A stretch of 64,000 bases of DNA from Marivivens geojensis. GTDB lineage: Bacteria > Pseudomonadota > Alphaproteobacteria > Rhodobacterales > Rhodobacteraceae. The translations under genes and the position numbers were made by a program. The stretch covers positions 248,001 through 312,000 of the forward strand of contig NZ_JALKCU010000001.1 in assembly GCF_023540835.1 (NCBI RefSeq). The letters are read 5' to 3'. The notes under the pieces were generated by a model. It saw only the letters and a program-made list of their open reading frames with translations. It made no database searches and was not told the DNA's origin. Below are positions 10,851 through 19,162 of the stretch, piece after piece (position 1 is the first letter of the stretch; each line of letters begins with the position of its first letter).

Positions 10851-11609
10851 ATGGAAAAAATCCGTTCCCTCTACGAAGACGACACCGTCGCCGCGCATCG
10901 GTTTCGCTACAGCGTCCTCGTGTTTGATATCGTGACGATCCTCTTTGTGATTGGAACATCATTCTATGACCATACCGTCACCATCGAACTCATCGACGCG
11001 GTATTCGGCGTTTTGATCCTGACAGACTTTTTCATCCGTTTCTGGATCGAAAAAGAAAAACGCCTCATGGCATTCCGCCTCGCGACATGGGCTGATGTTG
11101 CGGCGGTGCTATCGTTCCTCGCGCCGATCACAGGCGAAGGCGTCGGTTTCCTGCGTATCCTACGTACGCTTCGTTTACTGCATACTTATCAACTGCTTAG
11201 CAGGCTCCGACAGGACTTTAGTTTCTTCCGCAAGAACGAAGATATCGTCCTCGCCTCCCTGAACCTCGGTGTGTTCCTCTTTGTCATGACGGGGCTCATT
11301 TACGCGACCCAAGTCAACGTGAACCCAGAAATCCGCAACTACGCCGACGCGCTCTATTTCACTGTAACGACGCTGACCACGACGGGCTTTGGCGACATTA
11401 CCCTGACGGGGCCGTGGGGCCGTATGTTGTCTGTTGGCGTCATGATCTTTGGCGTGACGCTGTTTTTGCGCCTCCTCCAAGTCCTCTTTCGCCCGTCCAA
11501 AGTCCGTCAGGAATGCAAAACCTGTGGCCTCATCCTGCACGATGCGGACGCCGTTCACTGTAAACATTGCGGCGAAACGATCTACATTCGGACCGAAGGC
11601 GACGTTTGA
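10851..11609 (+). CDS. Voltage-gated-like potassium channel with C-terminal zinc ribbon
   Basis: This 252-residue protein looks like a six-helix cation channel. An S4-like helix carries regularly spaced arginines (R102, R105, R108 in RILRTLRLL). The pore has the K+ selectivity filter TTGFGD at 177-182. After the last helix, the soluble tail has two CxxC pairs (C222/C225 and C237/C240), a zinc-ribbon pattern unusual for a small channel. It probably conducts K+ across the inner membrane. It begins 52 bases after the gyrB stop, past the terminator, and is convergent with lrgB. Confidence 0.85.
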   Translation: MEKIRSLYEDDTVAAHRFRYSVLVFDIVTILFVIGTSFYDHTVTIELIDAVFGVLILTDFFIRFWIEKEKRLMAFRLATWADVAAVLSFLAPITGEGVGFLRILRTLRLLHTYQLLSRLRQDFSFFRKNEDIVLASLNLGVFLFVMTGLIYATQVNVNPEIRNYADALYFTVTTLTTTGFGDITLTGPWGRMLSVGVMIFGVTLFLRLLQVLFRPSKVRQECKTCGLILHDADAVHCKHCGETIYIRTEGDV

Positions 11610-12326
11610 TCAGAACACGATCGCCCAGAGCACTGGTAGCAAGATCGCTGTCGCTAAGGCATTGAGGCCCATAGCTAATCCCGCAAACGCCCCCGCGACT
11701 TCGTTGACCTGAAGCGCCCGTGCGGTCCCGATCCCGTGGCTCGCCGTGCCCATTGCGAACCCGCGCGCGGCCCAGTCTTTGACACCGACCGCATTCAGGA
11801 CGAACGTTCCAAACATCGCGCCGAAAATGCCCGTGATAATCACGACGACAGCGGTGAGTGACGGCAGACCGCCGATCTTTTCCGCGACGGCCATAGCGAC
11901 TGGCGCCGTTATCGATTTTGGCGCAAGGGTCGCGAGGATGTCTGGCCCTCCACCCAGCAGCCACGCCATGCCCACAGCGGTGAAAATCGCGGTTAATGAC
12001 CCGCAGAGCAGGCTCACCCCAATCGCCAAGGCGGACTGTCTGACCTTTGCCAATTGTCGATAGAGCGGGACCGCCAATGACACCGTCGCAGGACCGAGGA
12101 GGAAATGCACGAACTGCGCCCCTTCAAAGTATTGCGGGTAACGGGTTCCTGTTGAAATCAGCACACCGACGATTCCGATCACCGAAATTAGAACGGGATT
12201 CAAAATTGGGTTCCGGCCCGCCTTTTCAAATAGCCAAAACGCACCCTGAAATGCGACCAGCGTCAGTGTCAGGTGAAACAGCGGCGAGGCGCTCAGATAA
12301 ACCCATGTATCGCGCAGGTTTTCCAT
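11610..12326 (-). CDS. lrgB: LrgB-family protein
   Basis: This 238-residue polytopic membrane protein has the family motifs PKSITAPVAMAVAEKIGG and GTASHGIGTARALQ. The LrgA/LrgB (CidA/CidB) pair modulates murein hydrolase activity and metabolite export in other bacteria; the role in alphaproteobacteria is poorly defined. The start at 12326 overlaps the lrgA stop (TGATG), so the pair is translationally coupled. The open frame continues upstream through lrgA, but those residues are not LrgB. Its 3' end abuts the channel gene. Confidence 0.88.
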   Translation of the reverse strand: MENLRDTWVYLSASPLFHLTLTLVAFQGAFWLFEKAGRNPILNPVLISVIGIVGVLISTGTRYPQYFEGAQFVHFLLGPATVSLAVPLYRQLAKVRQSALAIGVSLLCGSLTAIFTAVGMAWLLGGGPDILATLAPKSITAPVAMAVAEKIGGLPSLTAVVVIITGIFGAMFGTFVLNAVGVKDWAARGFAMGTASHGIGTARALQVNEVAGAFAGLAMGLNALATAILLPVLWAIVF

Positions 12327-12667
12327 CAGTTTCCTCGCTTCATCAGGCGGCTCATAATCAGAGCCGTCACCGCGATTGTAGCCAGCGTGCTGACGACCAG
12401 TGCCGCCGCGATGGGCACCGCCGCCTCGCCGATCAGGCCGAAATGCATCATGACGCCCGCGCCCGCAGGGACGAAAAGCAGCGACATGTATTTTTGCAAC
12501 CCGCCCGCGACCTCGCCCAAATCTTCTGGAACAAAACCACGTATAATCAGATAGATGAACAGCAGAACCATGCCGACCACGGGGCCGGGGACGGGTAGGG
12601 CAAGCGTGCCCACGATGACTTCGCCGATCAATTGGCAGCTGAAAATCAGTGTTAGATAGCCCAGCAT
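12326..12667 (-). CDS. lrgA: LrgA/CidA-family holin-like protein
   Basis: This 113-residue protein has four hydrophobic segments and the CidA/LrgA core QLIGEVIVGTLALPVPGPVVGM, followed by the FVPAGAGVM segment. Members are holin-like and act with LrgB. It is the first gene of a two-gene minus-strand operon and lies opposite a small lytic transglycosylase gene transcribed divergently from 12783. A functional link between the murein-related genes is plausible but unproven. Confidence 0.87.
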   Translation of the reverse strand: MLGYLTLIFSCQLIGEVIVGTLALPVPGPVVGMVLLFIYLIIRGFVPEDLGEVAGGLQKYMSLLFVPAGAGVMMHFGLIGEAAVPIAAALVVSTLATIAVTALIMSRLMKRGN

Positions 12668-12782
12668 CTCGTGCCTCCCGCTGTCGTATGATTAAGGGGT
12701 AAAGGGGCAAACCGCTTGGCGCAAGTTCGCCGATCCTTTCGCGCCTACTATCCGACGGTATCGCCTCACGCTAAGACAGGCC

Positions 12783-13256
12783 ATGATCACACGTCGCCAC
12801 GCCATTTTCGTTTCCCTCTCCGCGCTCGCTGCTTGCGGCAAAGGCGGGGATTTGACCACTTTTGACCACGGCTATAACCCGCCGCTTTTCCCAGGTGAGA
12901 CACCAGAAATGCGGGTCTTGGTGAACAAATGGGCGGATACTAATGAAATTCCTAGAACGCTGCTCCATCGTGTGATCCAGCGTGAAAGCGATTACCGCGC
13001 TGGTGCCCGCAATGGCCCTTATTACGGCCTCATGCAGATCCTGCCGCAAACCGCACGAACGATGGGATATGAAGGCCCAGACAGCGGGCTTTTGGACGCT
13101 GAAACCAACTTGCAGTACGCGGGCCGTTACTTGCGCGGCGCATGGCTCGTTTCTGGCGGAGACGAGGACAAAGCGATCATGTGGTATGCGCGCGGCTACT
13201 ATTATGAGGCCAAACGCCTTGGCCTGTTGGTCGAAACGGGACTTCGCGCAGGTTAA
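12783..13256 (+). CDS. Lytic transglycosylase-like lipoprotein (SLT domain)
   Basis: This 157-residue protein begins with a twin-basic, hydrophobic signal sequence ending in the lipobox-like SALAAC, so it is probably a lipoprotein. The SLT domain follows, with the catalytic Glu in QRESDY, the GLMQILPQTA motif and WYARGYYYEAKR near the C-terminus. It should cleave the MurNAc-GlcNAc bond to yield anhydromuropeptides. It is short for the family. Its stop overlaps the 3' end of trhO by four bases on the opposite strand. Confidence 0.85.
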   Translation: MITRRHAIFVSLSALAACGKGGDLTTFDHGYNPPLFPGETPEMRVLVNKWADTNEIPRTLLHRVIQRESDYRAGARNGPYYGLMQILPQTARTMGYEGPDSGLLDAETNLQYAGRYLRGAWLVSGGDEDKAIMWYARGYYYEAKRLGLLVETGLRAG

Positions 13257-14155
13257 CGACCCAAGTGCTTTTCGCCGCGTTCCCGCGCGAGATCGATCTG
13301 TTTCTGGCGCATACGGAACCGCGCCTTATCCTCGTCCGAGGTCTCGGTAACGCACTGATGGCAGGACACACCGTTTTCCCATTCGGGGCGGGATTTATCC
13401 TCTGGCATCACAGGACGACGGCACGCATGGCAGAGCTCGTGCGGACCTTCCACCAACCCATGCCCAACCGACACACGTCCGTCGAACACGTAGCAATCAC
13501 CCTGCCATTTGCTGTCCTCCTGAGGCACCTCTTCGAGGTATTTCAGGATACCGCCCTTGAGGTGGTAAACTTCGTCAATGCCTTGTTGTTTAACGAAATT
13601 CGTCGACTTCTCGCAACGAATACCGCCCGTGCAAAACATCGCGATCCGTTTGTTGTGGAACCGATCTTTGTTCTCTTCCCACCACTGCGGGAACTCGCGG
13701 AACGATTTGGTCTGCGGATCAATCGCGCCCTCAAAGGTGCCGATCGAATATTCGTAGTCATTGCGCGTATCAATCACCACAACGTCGGGCGCGGTAATGA
13801 GATCGTTCCAGTCTTTCGGCTCTACGTAGTGGCCCACGGCAGCACGCGGATCAATGTCCGGCTGACCCATGGTCACGATCTCTTTCTTCAGGCGCACCTT
13901 CATTTTGCCAAAGGGCTGATCTTTAGCCGTGGAGTTCTTCCAGACCAGATCAGAACAACCAGGCAGAGCGCGGATATGCGTTAGCATGGTATTGATCGCT
14001 GGCTCAGAGCCAGCAACAGTCCCGTTGATCCCCTCTTTTGCAAGCAGGAGCGACCCCGTAATCCCTTCGCGTTGGCAGAGCTCAAGGAGCGGCCCACGGA
14101 TTGCAGCGGGGTCGGGGAATGGGGTGAAATGATAGAGCGCGCAGACAGTATACAT
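13253..14155 (-). CDS. trhO: tRNA uridine(34) hydroxylase TrhO (rhodanese-related, YceA)
   Basis: TrhO hydroxylates U34 of certain tRNAs in an oxygen-dependent way during cmo5U/mo5U formation. The 300-residue protein has an N-terminal acylphosphatase-like region (ITGSLLLAKEGINGTVAG). A rhodanese domain follows, with the active-site loop CTGGIRCEKS about residue 180. A C-terminal CxxC...CxxC cluster (CHACRRPV, SCHQC) is present. The upstream open frame adds unrelated residues, so the start MYTVCALYHF was chosen. It is divergent from pncA. Confidence 0.92.
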   Translation of the reverse strand: MYTVCALYHFTPFPDPAAIRGPLLELCQREGITGSLLLAKEGINGTVAGSEPAINTMLTHIRALPGCSDLVWKNSTAKDQPFGKMKVRLKKEIVTMGQPDIDPRAAVGHYVEPKDWNDLITAPDVVVIDTRNDYEYSIGTFEGAIDPQTKSFREFPQWWEENKDRFHNKRIAMFCTGGIRCEKSTNFVKQQGIDEVYHLKGGILKYLEEVPQEDSKWQGDCYVFDGRVSVGHGLVEGPHELCHACRRPVMPEDKSRPEWENGVSCHQCVTETSDEDKARFRMRQKQIDLARERGEKHLGR

Positions 14156-14269
14156 GGGTTTTCCATACGCTTGTCGCGGCGTGCGGGCAAGTCTGGCCAA
14201 ACGAGGTAGGCGCATTGACGGTGTCCCTGCAACCGCTAGGGTATGACCACGCCGAAAACGGAGAGTCCC

Positions 14270-14872
14270 ATGCACCCCAAATCCCACGCGCTGATCGTCA
14301 TCGATGTTCAAAATGACTTCTGCCCCGGTGGTGCGCTCGCTGTTGCGGGTGGGGATGACATCGTTGCAGGGATCAACACGCTGATGGATGACTTCGGGGT
14401 CGTTGTGCTGACGCAAGACTGGCACCCCGCGGGACATTCGTCCTTTGCCTCCTCTCATGCGGGCAAATCCCCGCTCGAACTGGTCGACATGCCCTACGGC
14501 CCACAAGTCCTCTGGCCCGATCACTGCATCCAAGGCACGACGGGCGCGGATTTCCATACAGACTTGCGCACCGATGCCGACCTCATCATCCGCAAGGGCA
14601 TGAACCCCGCCATCGACAGCTACTCTGCGTTCTTTGAGAACGACCATACCACTCCAACGGGCCTCGAAGGCTACCTTCGGATGCGCGGCATCACCGACGT
14701 CACCCTAGTTGGCCTCGCGACTGATTTCTGCGTGAACTACTCGGCCGTTGATGCGGCGAACCTTGGGTTCAAAGTGACCGTCCGTACCGACCTCTGCCGT
14801 GGGATCGACTTTGATGGATCGCTTGCCGCCGCGATTGACGGGATGAAAAGCGCAGGCGTGACCGTCCTCTAA
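14270..14872 (+). CDS. pncA: Nicotinamidase PncA
   Basis: PncA hydrolyses nicotinamide to nicotinate in the NAD salvage pathway. The 200-residue cysteine hydrolase has the catalytic Asp in IVIDVQNDFCPGG (D12), metal ligands in TQDWHPAGH, the catalytic Lys in IIRKG, and the nucleophile Cys in LATDFCV. A GGAG ribosome-binding site six bases upstream supports the ATG at 14270 over the in-frame ATG at 14243. pncB, the next step of the pathway, lies 1.4 kb downstream on the same strand, beyond a SulP gene. Confidence 0.93.
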   Translation: MHPKSHALIVIDVQNDFCPGGALAVAGGDDIVAGINTLMDDFGVVVLTQDWHPAGHSSFASSHAGKSPLELVDMPYGPQVLWPDHCIQGTTGADFHTDLRTDADLIIRKGMNPAIDSYSAFFENDHTTPTGLEGYLRMRGITDVTLVGLATDFCVNYSAVDAANLGFKVTVRTDLCRGIDFDGSLAAAIDGMKSAGVTVL

Positions 14873-14928
14873 ATTTCCTTGCAATAACAGCAGTTCAGGA
14901 GCAGCATCCGCCCGAGAGGATGGATCCT

Positions 14929-16188
14929 ATGACCCCCAAATTGCTATCGACCCTGCCAGCGACCACGCTGGCCAGTCTCCGTGCCGATGTGTTTGCTGGC
15001 ATCACAGTGGCGATGGTGGCGCTTCCGCTTAGCCTCGCGATTGCGATTGCCTCAGGCGCTGATCCGTCGACGGGGTTGGTCACTGCGATTGTTGCGGGCT
15101 TCTTGATCTCGGCCTTCGGCGGCAGCCGTGTGCAGATCGGTGGCCCTACAGGTGCGTTTATCGTCGTCGTCTACGACGTGATTGTCCGCCACGGGTTCGA
15201 CGGCCTTTTGATCGCGACCTTTATGGCAGGGATCATCCTGATCATTGCCGCCACCTTGCGCGCTGGCACCCTCATCCGACACATCCCCGAAGCCGTCATC
15301 AACGGCTTTACCATTGGCATCGCGGTTATCATCGCATCCAGCCAGATCAAGGACGGTCTGGGCCTAACAATGGACCACCTTCCCGCCGATATGATCGAGA
15401 AAATCCCTGCCCTGTGGGAGGCTCGCGAAACCCTTTCCCTCGCCGCTGTCGGGGTCACGCTGGTGACGATGGTATTGATCTATACGCTGCGCCGCGCTGC
15501 CCCCCGTTGGCCGGGTTTGATCGTTGCTGTCGCCGCAACCTCGGTCGCTGTTCCGCTGTTTAACCTGCCCGTTGATACGATTGCCGACCGTTTTGGCACG
15601 CTCTCCGCGTCTCTGCCGGCCCCGCAGCTGCCCGACATGGATGTCGCACGCCTGAGGGAACTCTTCCCTTCAGCCCTGATCATCGCCTTCCTCGCAGGCA
15701 TTGAATCCCTACTGTCTGCCATCGTCGCGGACCGCATGATCGACGACCGCCACAAACCAAACGCCGAACTTCTTGCCCAAGGCATCGCCAATCTCGCCTC
15801 ACCGCTTTTCGGCGGTCTGCCCGCCACAGGGGCTATCGCGCGGACGGCAACAAATGTGCGGGCAGGGGGGCGGACGCCACTCGCGGGTATGATCCACGCG
15901 CTGGTGATCCTCGTGGTAATGTGGGTCGCAGCTCCGCTCGCCTCTGGCTTGGCAATGCCGGCGCTTGCGGGGCTATTGATCCTCACCGCGTGGAACATGG
16001 CAGAGCCACACAAATGGGGCGAATGCATGCGCGATGACCGATCAAACGTCGCACTTCTCTTGATTACACTCGGCCTGACCGTCCTAACCGACCTCACCAT
16101 AGCCATCGGGACAGGCGTTACCCTAGGTCTCGCTCTGCGCCTTCGCCGCAACGCCAATCCACCCGATTGGACGCCTCGGGACAAGTGA
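14929..16188 (+). CDS. SulP-family anion transporter lacking a STAS domain
   Basis: This 419-residue protein has the multi-helix SulP core, with the family motif VGxGxTGAF-like segment IGGPTGAFIVVV and the FGGLPATGAIARTATNVRAGG motif near residue 300. It ends about 15 residues after the last helix, so the cytoplasmic STAS domain usual in SulP proteins is missing. Substrates in the family include sulfate, bicarbonate and dicarboxylates. AGAGGA at 14915-14920 fits the ATG at 14929 better than the one at 14920. It sits between pncA and pncB, but a role in NAD precursor uptake is only a guess. Confidence 0.88.
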   Translation: MTPKLLSTLPATTLASLRADVFAGITVAMVALPLSLAIAIASGADPSTGLVTAIVAGFLISAFGGSRVQIGGPTGAFIVVVYDVIVRHGFDGLLIATFMAGIILIIAATLRAGTLIRHIPEAVINGFTIGIAVIIASSQIKDGLGLTMDHLPADMIEKIPALWEARETLSLAAVGVTLVTMVLIYTLRRAAPRWPGLIVAVAATSVAVPLFNLPVDTIADRFGTLSASLPAPQLPDMDVARLRELFPSALIIAFLAGIESLLSAIVADRMIDDRHKPNAELLAQGIANLASPLFGGLPATGAIARTATNVRAGGRTPLAGMIHALVILVVMWVAAPLASGLAMPALAGLLILTAWNMAEPHKWGECMRDDRSNVALLLITLGLTVLTDLTIAIGTGVTLGLALRLRRNANPPDWTPRDK

Positions 16189-16253
16189 ACCTTGCACCTG
16201 CCCCCTGATCTTTGATCTAAGCGGCCCTAACGTAACCCGAAAGGCCCCGTGTC

Positions 16254-17546
16254 ATGGTCGATCTCGCAACCCGCGTCTATAACCACAAATGGAAGATCGA
16301 CCCCATCGTGCGGTCGCTCATCGATACGGACTTCTACAAGCTTCTGATGTGCCAGTCGGTGTTCCGCAACAAACGCGACACCCGCGTGACCTTCAGCCTG
16401 ATCAACCGCGCCAAACACATCCGCCTTGCCGATATGATCGACGAAGGCGAACTGCGCGAACAACTCGACCACGTACGGTCCCTGTCGCTCACCCGTGGGG
16501 AATCCACTTGGCTGCGCGGCAACACCTTCTACGGCAAACGCCAAATGTTCCGCTCTGACTTTATGGAGTGGTTCGAGAACCTCCGCCTTCCGGCCTACCA
16601 CCTCGAAAAACACGACGGCCAATACGAACTCACCTTCGAAGGCTCGTGGCCCGAGGTCATGCTCTGGGAAATTCCCGCGCTCGCCATCCTGATGGAGCTC
16701 CGCTCCCGTGCGGTTCTCAACACCATGGGCAAATTCGAACTCGAAGTGCTCTACGCCCGCGGCATGACCAAACTGTGGGAGAAGGTGGAATCCCTCCGCA
16801 CGATCCCCGACCTAAAACTCGCCGATTTCGGCACCCGCCGCCGTCACGGTTTCCTCTGGCAGGACTGGTGCGTGCAGGCCCTCATCGAAGGCTTGGGCGA
16901 CAAATTCATCGGCACCTCGAACTGCAAAATCGCCATGAAGCGCGATATCGAGGCCATCGGCACCAATGCCCACGAACTCCCCATGGTTTACGCGGCCCTC
17001 GCCAAAACCGACGATGACCTGCGCCGCGCGCCCTATGACGTTCTCGCGGATTGGCACGAGGAACACGACGGCAACCTTCGCATCATCCTGCCCGACACCT
17101 ACGGGACCAAGGGGTTCCTCGACAACGCCCCCGATTGGCTCGCCCAGTGGACGGGCATCCGCATCGACTCTGGTGATCCCGCCGAGGGGGCCGAAAACGC
17201 GATCCAATGGTGGAAGGCCCGTGGCGAAGACCCCACGAAAAAGCTCATCATCTTCTCGGACGGGCTGGACGTGAATAAAATCCACGAACTCTCGGATCAA
17301 TTCCGCGGTCGCGTGAAGGCCTCCTTTGGCTGGGGCACCATGCTCACGAACGACTTTATCGGCCTCACCGACGGCGACGCCCTCGCCCCCTTCTCGATCG
17401 TCTGCAAAGCCGTCGAAGCCAACGGCGCCCCCACCGTCAAACTCTCCGACAACCCCAACAAAGCCATGGGCCCCAAAGACGAAGTCGCCCGCTACAAGCG
17501 CGTGTTCGGAGTCGGTGAGCAGGAGGCGCGGGAGGTTAGGGTTTAG
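16254..17546 (+). CDS. pncB: Nicotinate phosphoribosyltransferase
   Basis: PncB makes nicotinate mononucleotide from nicotinate and PRPP. The 430-residue protein shows the family start IVRSLIDTDFYKLLM, the FGTRRRHGFLWQDWC segment that includes the phosphorylated-His region, TGIRIDSGDPAEGAENAIQW, and the C-terminal WGTMLTNDF and KLSDNPNKAMGPKDEVARYKR segments. With pncA it completes salvage from nicotinamide to NaMN. The gene is GC-rich (41 of 60 bases in 17101-17160), in sharp contrast to the island just downstream. Confidence 0.95.
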   Translation: MVDLATRVYNHKWKIDPIVRSLIDTDFYKLLMCQSVFRNKRDTRVTFSLINRAKHIRLADMIDEGELREQLDHVRSLSLTRGESTWLRGNTFYGKRQMFRSDFMEWFENLRLPAYHLEKHDGQYELTFEGSWPEVMLWEIPALAILMELRSRAVLNTMGKFELEVLYARGMTKLWEKVESLRTIPDLKLADFGTRRRHGFLWQDWCVQALIEGLGDKFIGTSNCKIAMKRDIEAIGTNAHELPMVYAALAKTDDDLRRAPYDVLADWHEEHDGNLRIILPDTYGTKGFLDNAPDWLAQWTGIRIDSGDPAEGAENAIQWWKARGEDPTKKLIIFSDGLDVNKIHELSDQFRGRVKASFGWGTMLTNDFIGLTDGDALAPFSIVCKAVEANGAPTVKLSDNPNKAMGPKDEVARYKRVFGVGEQEAREVRV

Positions 17547-17629
17547 AGAGGCGATTCGGTAAGTGTTTTTTGCGCTAAGGTTGCTAAAATCTAGACAAAT
17601 CAACCCTATTTAAAGATAGTGTAGGTATG

Positions 17630-17657
17630 TGTTGTGTCATTGGCACAACATGTTGTG
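17630..17657. promoter_or_regulatory. Operator-like palindrome with an extra half-site upstream of the metallopeptidase gene
   Basis: CACAACATGTTGTG at 17644-17657 is a perfect 14-base palindrome. A third copy of the half-site, TGTTGTG, lies at 17630-17636 and forms a second inverted repeat with 17644-17650 (7-base arms, 7-base gap). The cluster ends 37 bases before the ATG at 17695, a typical place for a repressor site. No regulator gene is adjacent, so the binding protein is unknown. Confidence 0.6.
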
Positions 17658-17694
17658 TTAAAGCAAAAACTAGACCCATATTTGGGGATTTATC

Positions 17695-18195
17695 ATGGCT
17701 AACTTCAAACGTGCCGAGTCTGAAGCAATCAAAACTCTGTCTGATATGCAAATATCGACTGCGCCCGTTGACCCCGAGGCAATTGCAGAAGCTATGGGCG
17801 TTGACGTAATTTATGCTGAATTTCAGCCGCCATTTGATGATCAAGTTTCGGGTTTCATCAGATTTGAACCCGATGCGCAAATTGTAGTAAATTCCAAAAT
17901 CCACCCAAAGCGGAAAACTTTTACCATCGCGCACGAACTGGCGCATTTTATAATGCACTCCGAGTATGCGAAAAGTGGTGAGTATAAAGTTTTGCCACGT
18001 CGAAACTCTTACGTTGGCGTAAAGCCACCTGAAGAGCGAGAAGCTGATGCGTTTGCGGCTAACCTTTTGGTTCCTGAAAGTATGCTAAAGGCGTATAAGG
18101 GGGTTGCATCTGTATCTGAATTGGCGACACTGTTTGCAGTATCCGAGCAGGTAATTGTTAACAGGCTGAACCACATTGAGCGATGTAAGGCGTGA
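17695..18195 (+). CDS. ImmA/IrrE-family metallo-endopeptidase
   Basis: This 166-residue protein has the zinc-protease motif HELAH in TIAHELAHFIMHSE (about residues 80-93), with a downstream Glu in EREADAFAANLLVP that can be the third zinc ligand. The C-terminal helices (VSELATLFAVSEQVIVNRL) look like the winged-helix tail common in this family. Relatives cleave repressors (ImmA in ICEBs1, PprI/IrrE in Deinococcus). The usual partner XRE repressor is absent from the neighbourhood. Composition is markedly AT-rich (25 G+C of 60 in 17881-17940), suggesting acquisition. A membrane-protein gene overlaps its 3' end. Confidence 0.88.
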   Translation: MANFKRAESEAIKTLSDMQISTAPVDPEAIAEAMGVDVIYAEFQPPFDDQVSGFIRFEPDAQIVVNSKIHPKRKTFTIAHELAHFIMHSEYAKSGEYKVLPRRNSYVGVKPPEEREADAFAANLLVPESMLKAYKGVASVSELATLFAVSEQVIVNRLNHIERCKA

Positions 18196-18556
18196 AGACG
18201 TAAAGATAATTACAGGATCTGTTCACGATGAAGATCCTGCAAAAATTAAAGCCTTTGCAGATGCATCATTAGCCGGCGTTGAGGTTGCTGGCAGGCAAAG
18301 GTTTTATAGGCTTCGGACTAAGTGGTCTTGGATTATTTTTGGCTGGGTGACTTTCCTGATTTTCTTTAATTCAGCAGTTACTGTGCTTGTTGGTTGCGGA
18401 CTGCTAGACTTTACGCAGTATGAGTGGTTTGTGACGGCTATAACGGTCGAAACTTTTCTACAAATTGTCGGGATGGGATATGTCGCGGTCAATTTTCTGT
18501 TTAGCCACCACGCTTCTAGTGTAAAAACTAATCAACCTTCCCCCGAAGCGCCTTAA
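18176..18556 (+). CDS. Small membrane protein of unknown function, coupled to the metallopeptidase
   Basis: This is a 126-residue protein read from a TTG codon at 18176 that overlaps the end of the metallopeptidase gene by 20 bases; no in-frame ATG is available before the membrane segments. About 48 polar residues precede two hydrophobic helices (WIIFGWVTFLIFFNSAVTVL, then FVTAITVETFLQIVGMGYVA), and the tail is polar. I recognise no family. The overlap implies co-translation with the protease, so it could be a substrate, an anchor or a partner. It is AT-rich like its neighbour. Its end overlaps arfB by 29 bases on the opposite strand. Confidence 0.7.
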   Translation: MSDVRREDVKIITGSVHDEDPAKIKAFADASLAGVEVAGRQRFYRLRTKWSWIIFGWVTFLIFFNSAVTVLVGCGLLDFTQYEWFVTAITVETFLQIVGMGYVAVNFLFSHHASSVKTNQPSPEAP

Positions 18557-18941
18557 CCTCCCCTCTGATTTTCTTCGCCTCAAGCCGTCGTCTGACCGAC
18601 CCCTTCGTCGGCTTGGTGGCGATGCGGCGTTTGGGGACGTGGGTGGCTTTGACGATCATGTCCGAGAGCCGTTCGCGGGCGATCTCGCGGTTGCGGGCTT
18701 GCGAACGGGTGTCCTGCACAAAGATCACGATGGCGCCCTCGGATGTCCATTTGGTCCCCGCGATGCGCCGCAGCCGACGTTTGACCGCATCGGTCAGAGA
18801 GGGGCTACGCTCTGCCTCGAACCGCAGTTCGACCGCCGTTGACACTTTGTTCACGTTCTGACCGCCGGGGCCGGAGGCGCGGACAAATTGCTCGGTCAGT
18901 TCCCAGTCTTGCAGGGTGATTTCGTTAGAAATCCGTATCAT
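18528..18941 (-). CDS. arfB: Alternative ribosome-rescue peptidyl-tRNA hydrolase ArfB
   Basis: ArfB (YaeJ) hydrolyses peptidyl-tRNA on ribosomes stalled without a stop codon. The 137-residue protein has the release-factor catalytic motif in VRASGPGGQNVNKVSTAVEL (GGQ). It ends in a strongly basic tail (KPTKGSVRRRLEAKKIRGEVKALRGK) that in the family enters the empty mRNA channel. The open frame extends to 19181, but those residues are unrelated, so the ATG at 18941 was chosen. The upstream 320 bases hold a probable small RNA or leader-peptide unit ending in a terminator. Confidence 0.93.
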   Translation of the reverse strand: MIRISNEITLQDWELTEQFVRASGPGGQNVNKVSTAVELRFEAERSPSLTDAVKRRLRRIAGTKWTSEGAIVIFVQDTRSQARNREIARERLSDMIVKATHVPKRRIATKPTKGSVRRRLEAKKIRGEVKALRGKVD

Positions 18942-19060
18942 AAGCGTAAATAAAACCTGTTTTGCGGCGAAAAGGGTGCGATTGCGGGTTTTGCGGTATC
19001 TGGATACCGTTTGTGGCCCCCCAAATACGTCCTGAATCTGCCCGAAACAGGTGCGATTGC
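18942..19060 (-). other. Upstream region of arfB with an 11-base direct repeat
   Basis: Between the small-RNA terminator and the arfB ATG I see no gene. GGTGCGATTGC occurs twice on the plus strand, at 18975-18985 and 19050-19060, 75 bases apart. The repeats could be regulator sites for arfB, or duplicated sequence. An arfB promoter is expected here but not obvious. Confidence 0.35.
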
Positions 19061-19062
19061 AA

Positions 19063-19096
19063 GGAAAAGGGCCGCCCCGGCGATGAGGCGACCCTT
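19063..19096 (-). terminator. Intrinsic terminator of the small transcript upstream of arfB
   Basis: On the minus strand AAGGGTCGCC (19096-19087) pairs with GGCGGCCCTT (19076-19067), ten pairs including one G-U, with a ten-base loop, and TTCC follows after the last stem T residues. There is no annotated gene immediately upstream on this strand other than the short ORF, so it must end a small transcript or attenuate arfB. Confidence 0.65.
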
Positions 19097-19162
19097 CGAA
19101 AGTCCAGGAGGTGGGTGCGGTTAGGTCGTCCCACCTGAGTTCGTCGTCAGCCAAGGGCTGCC

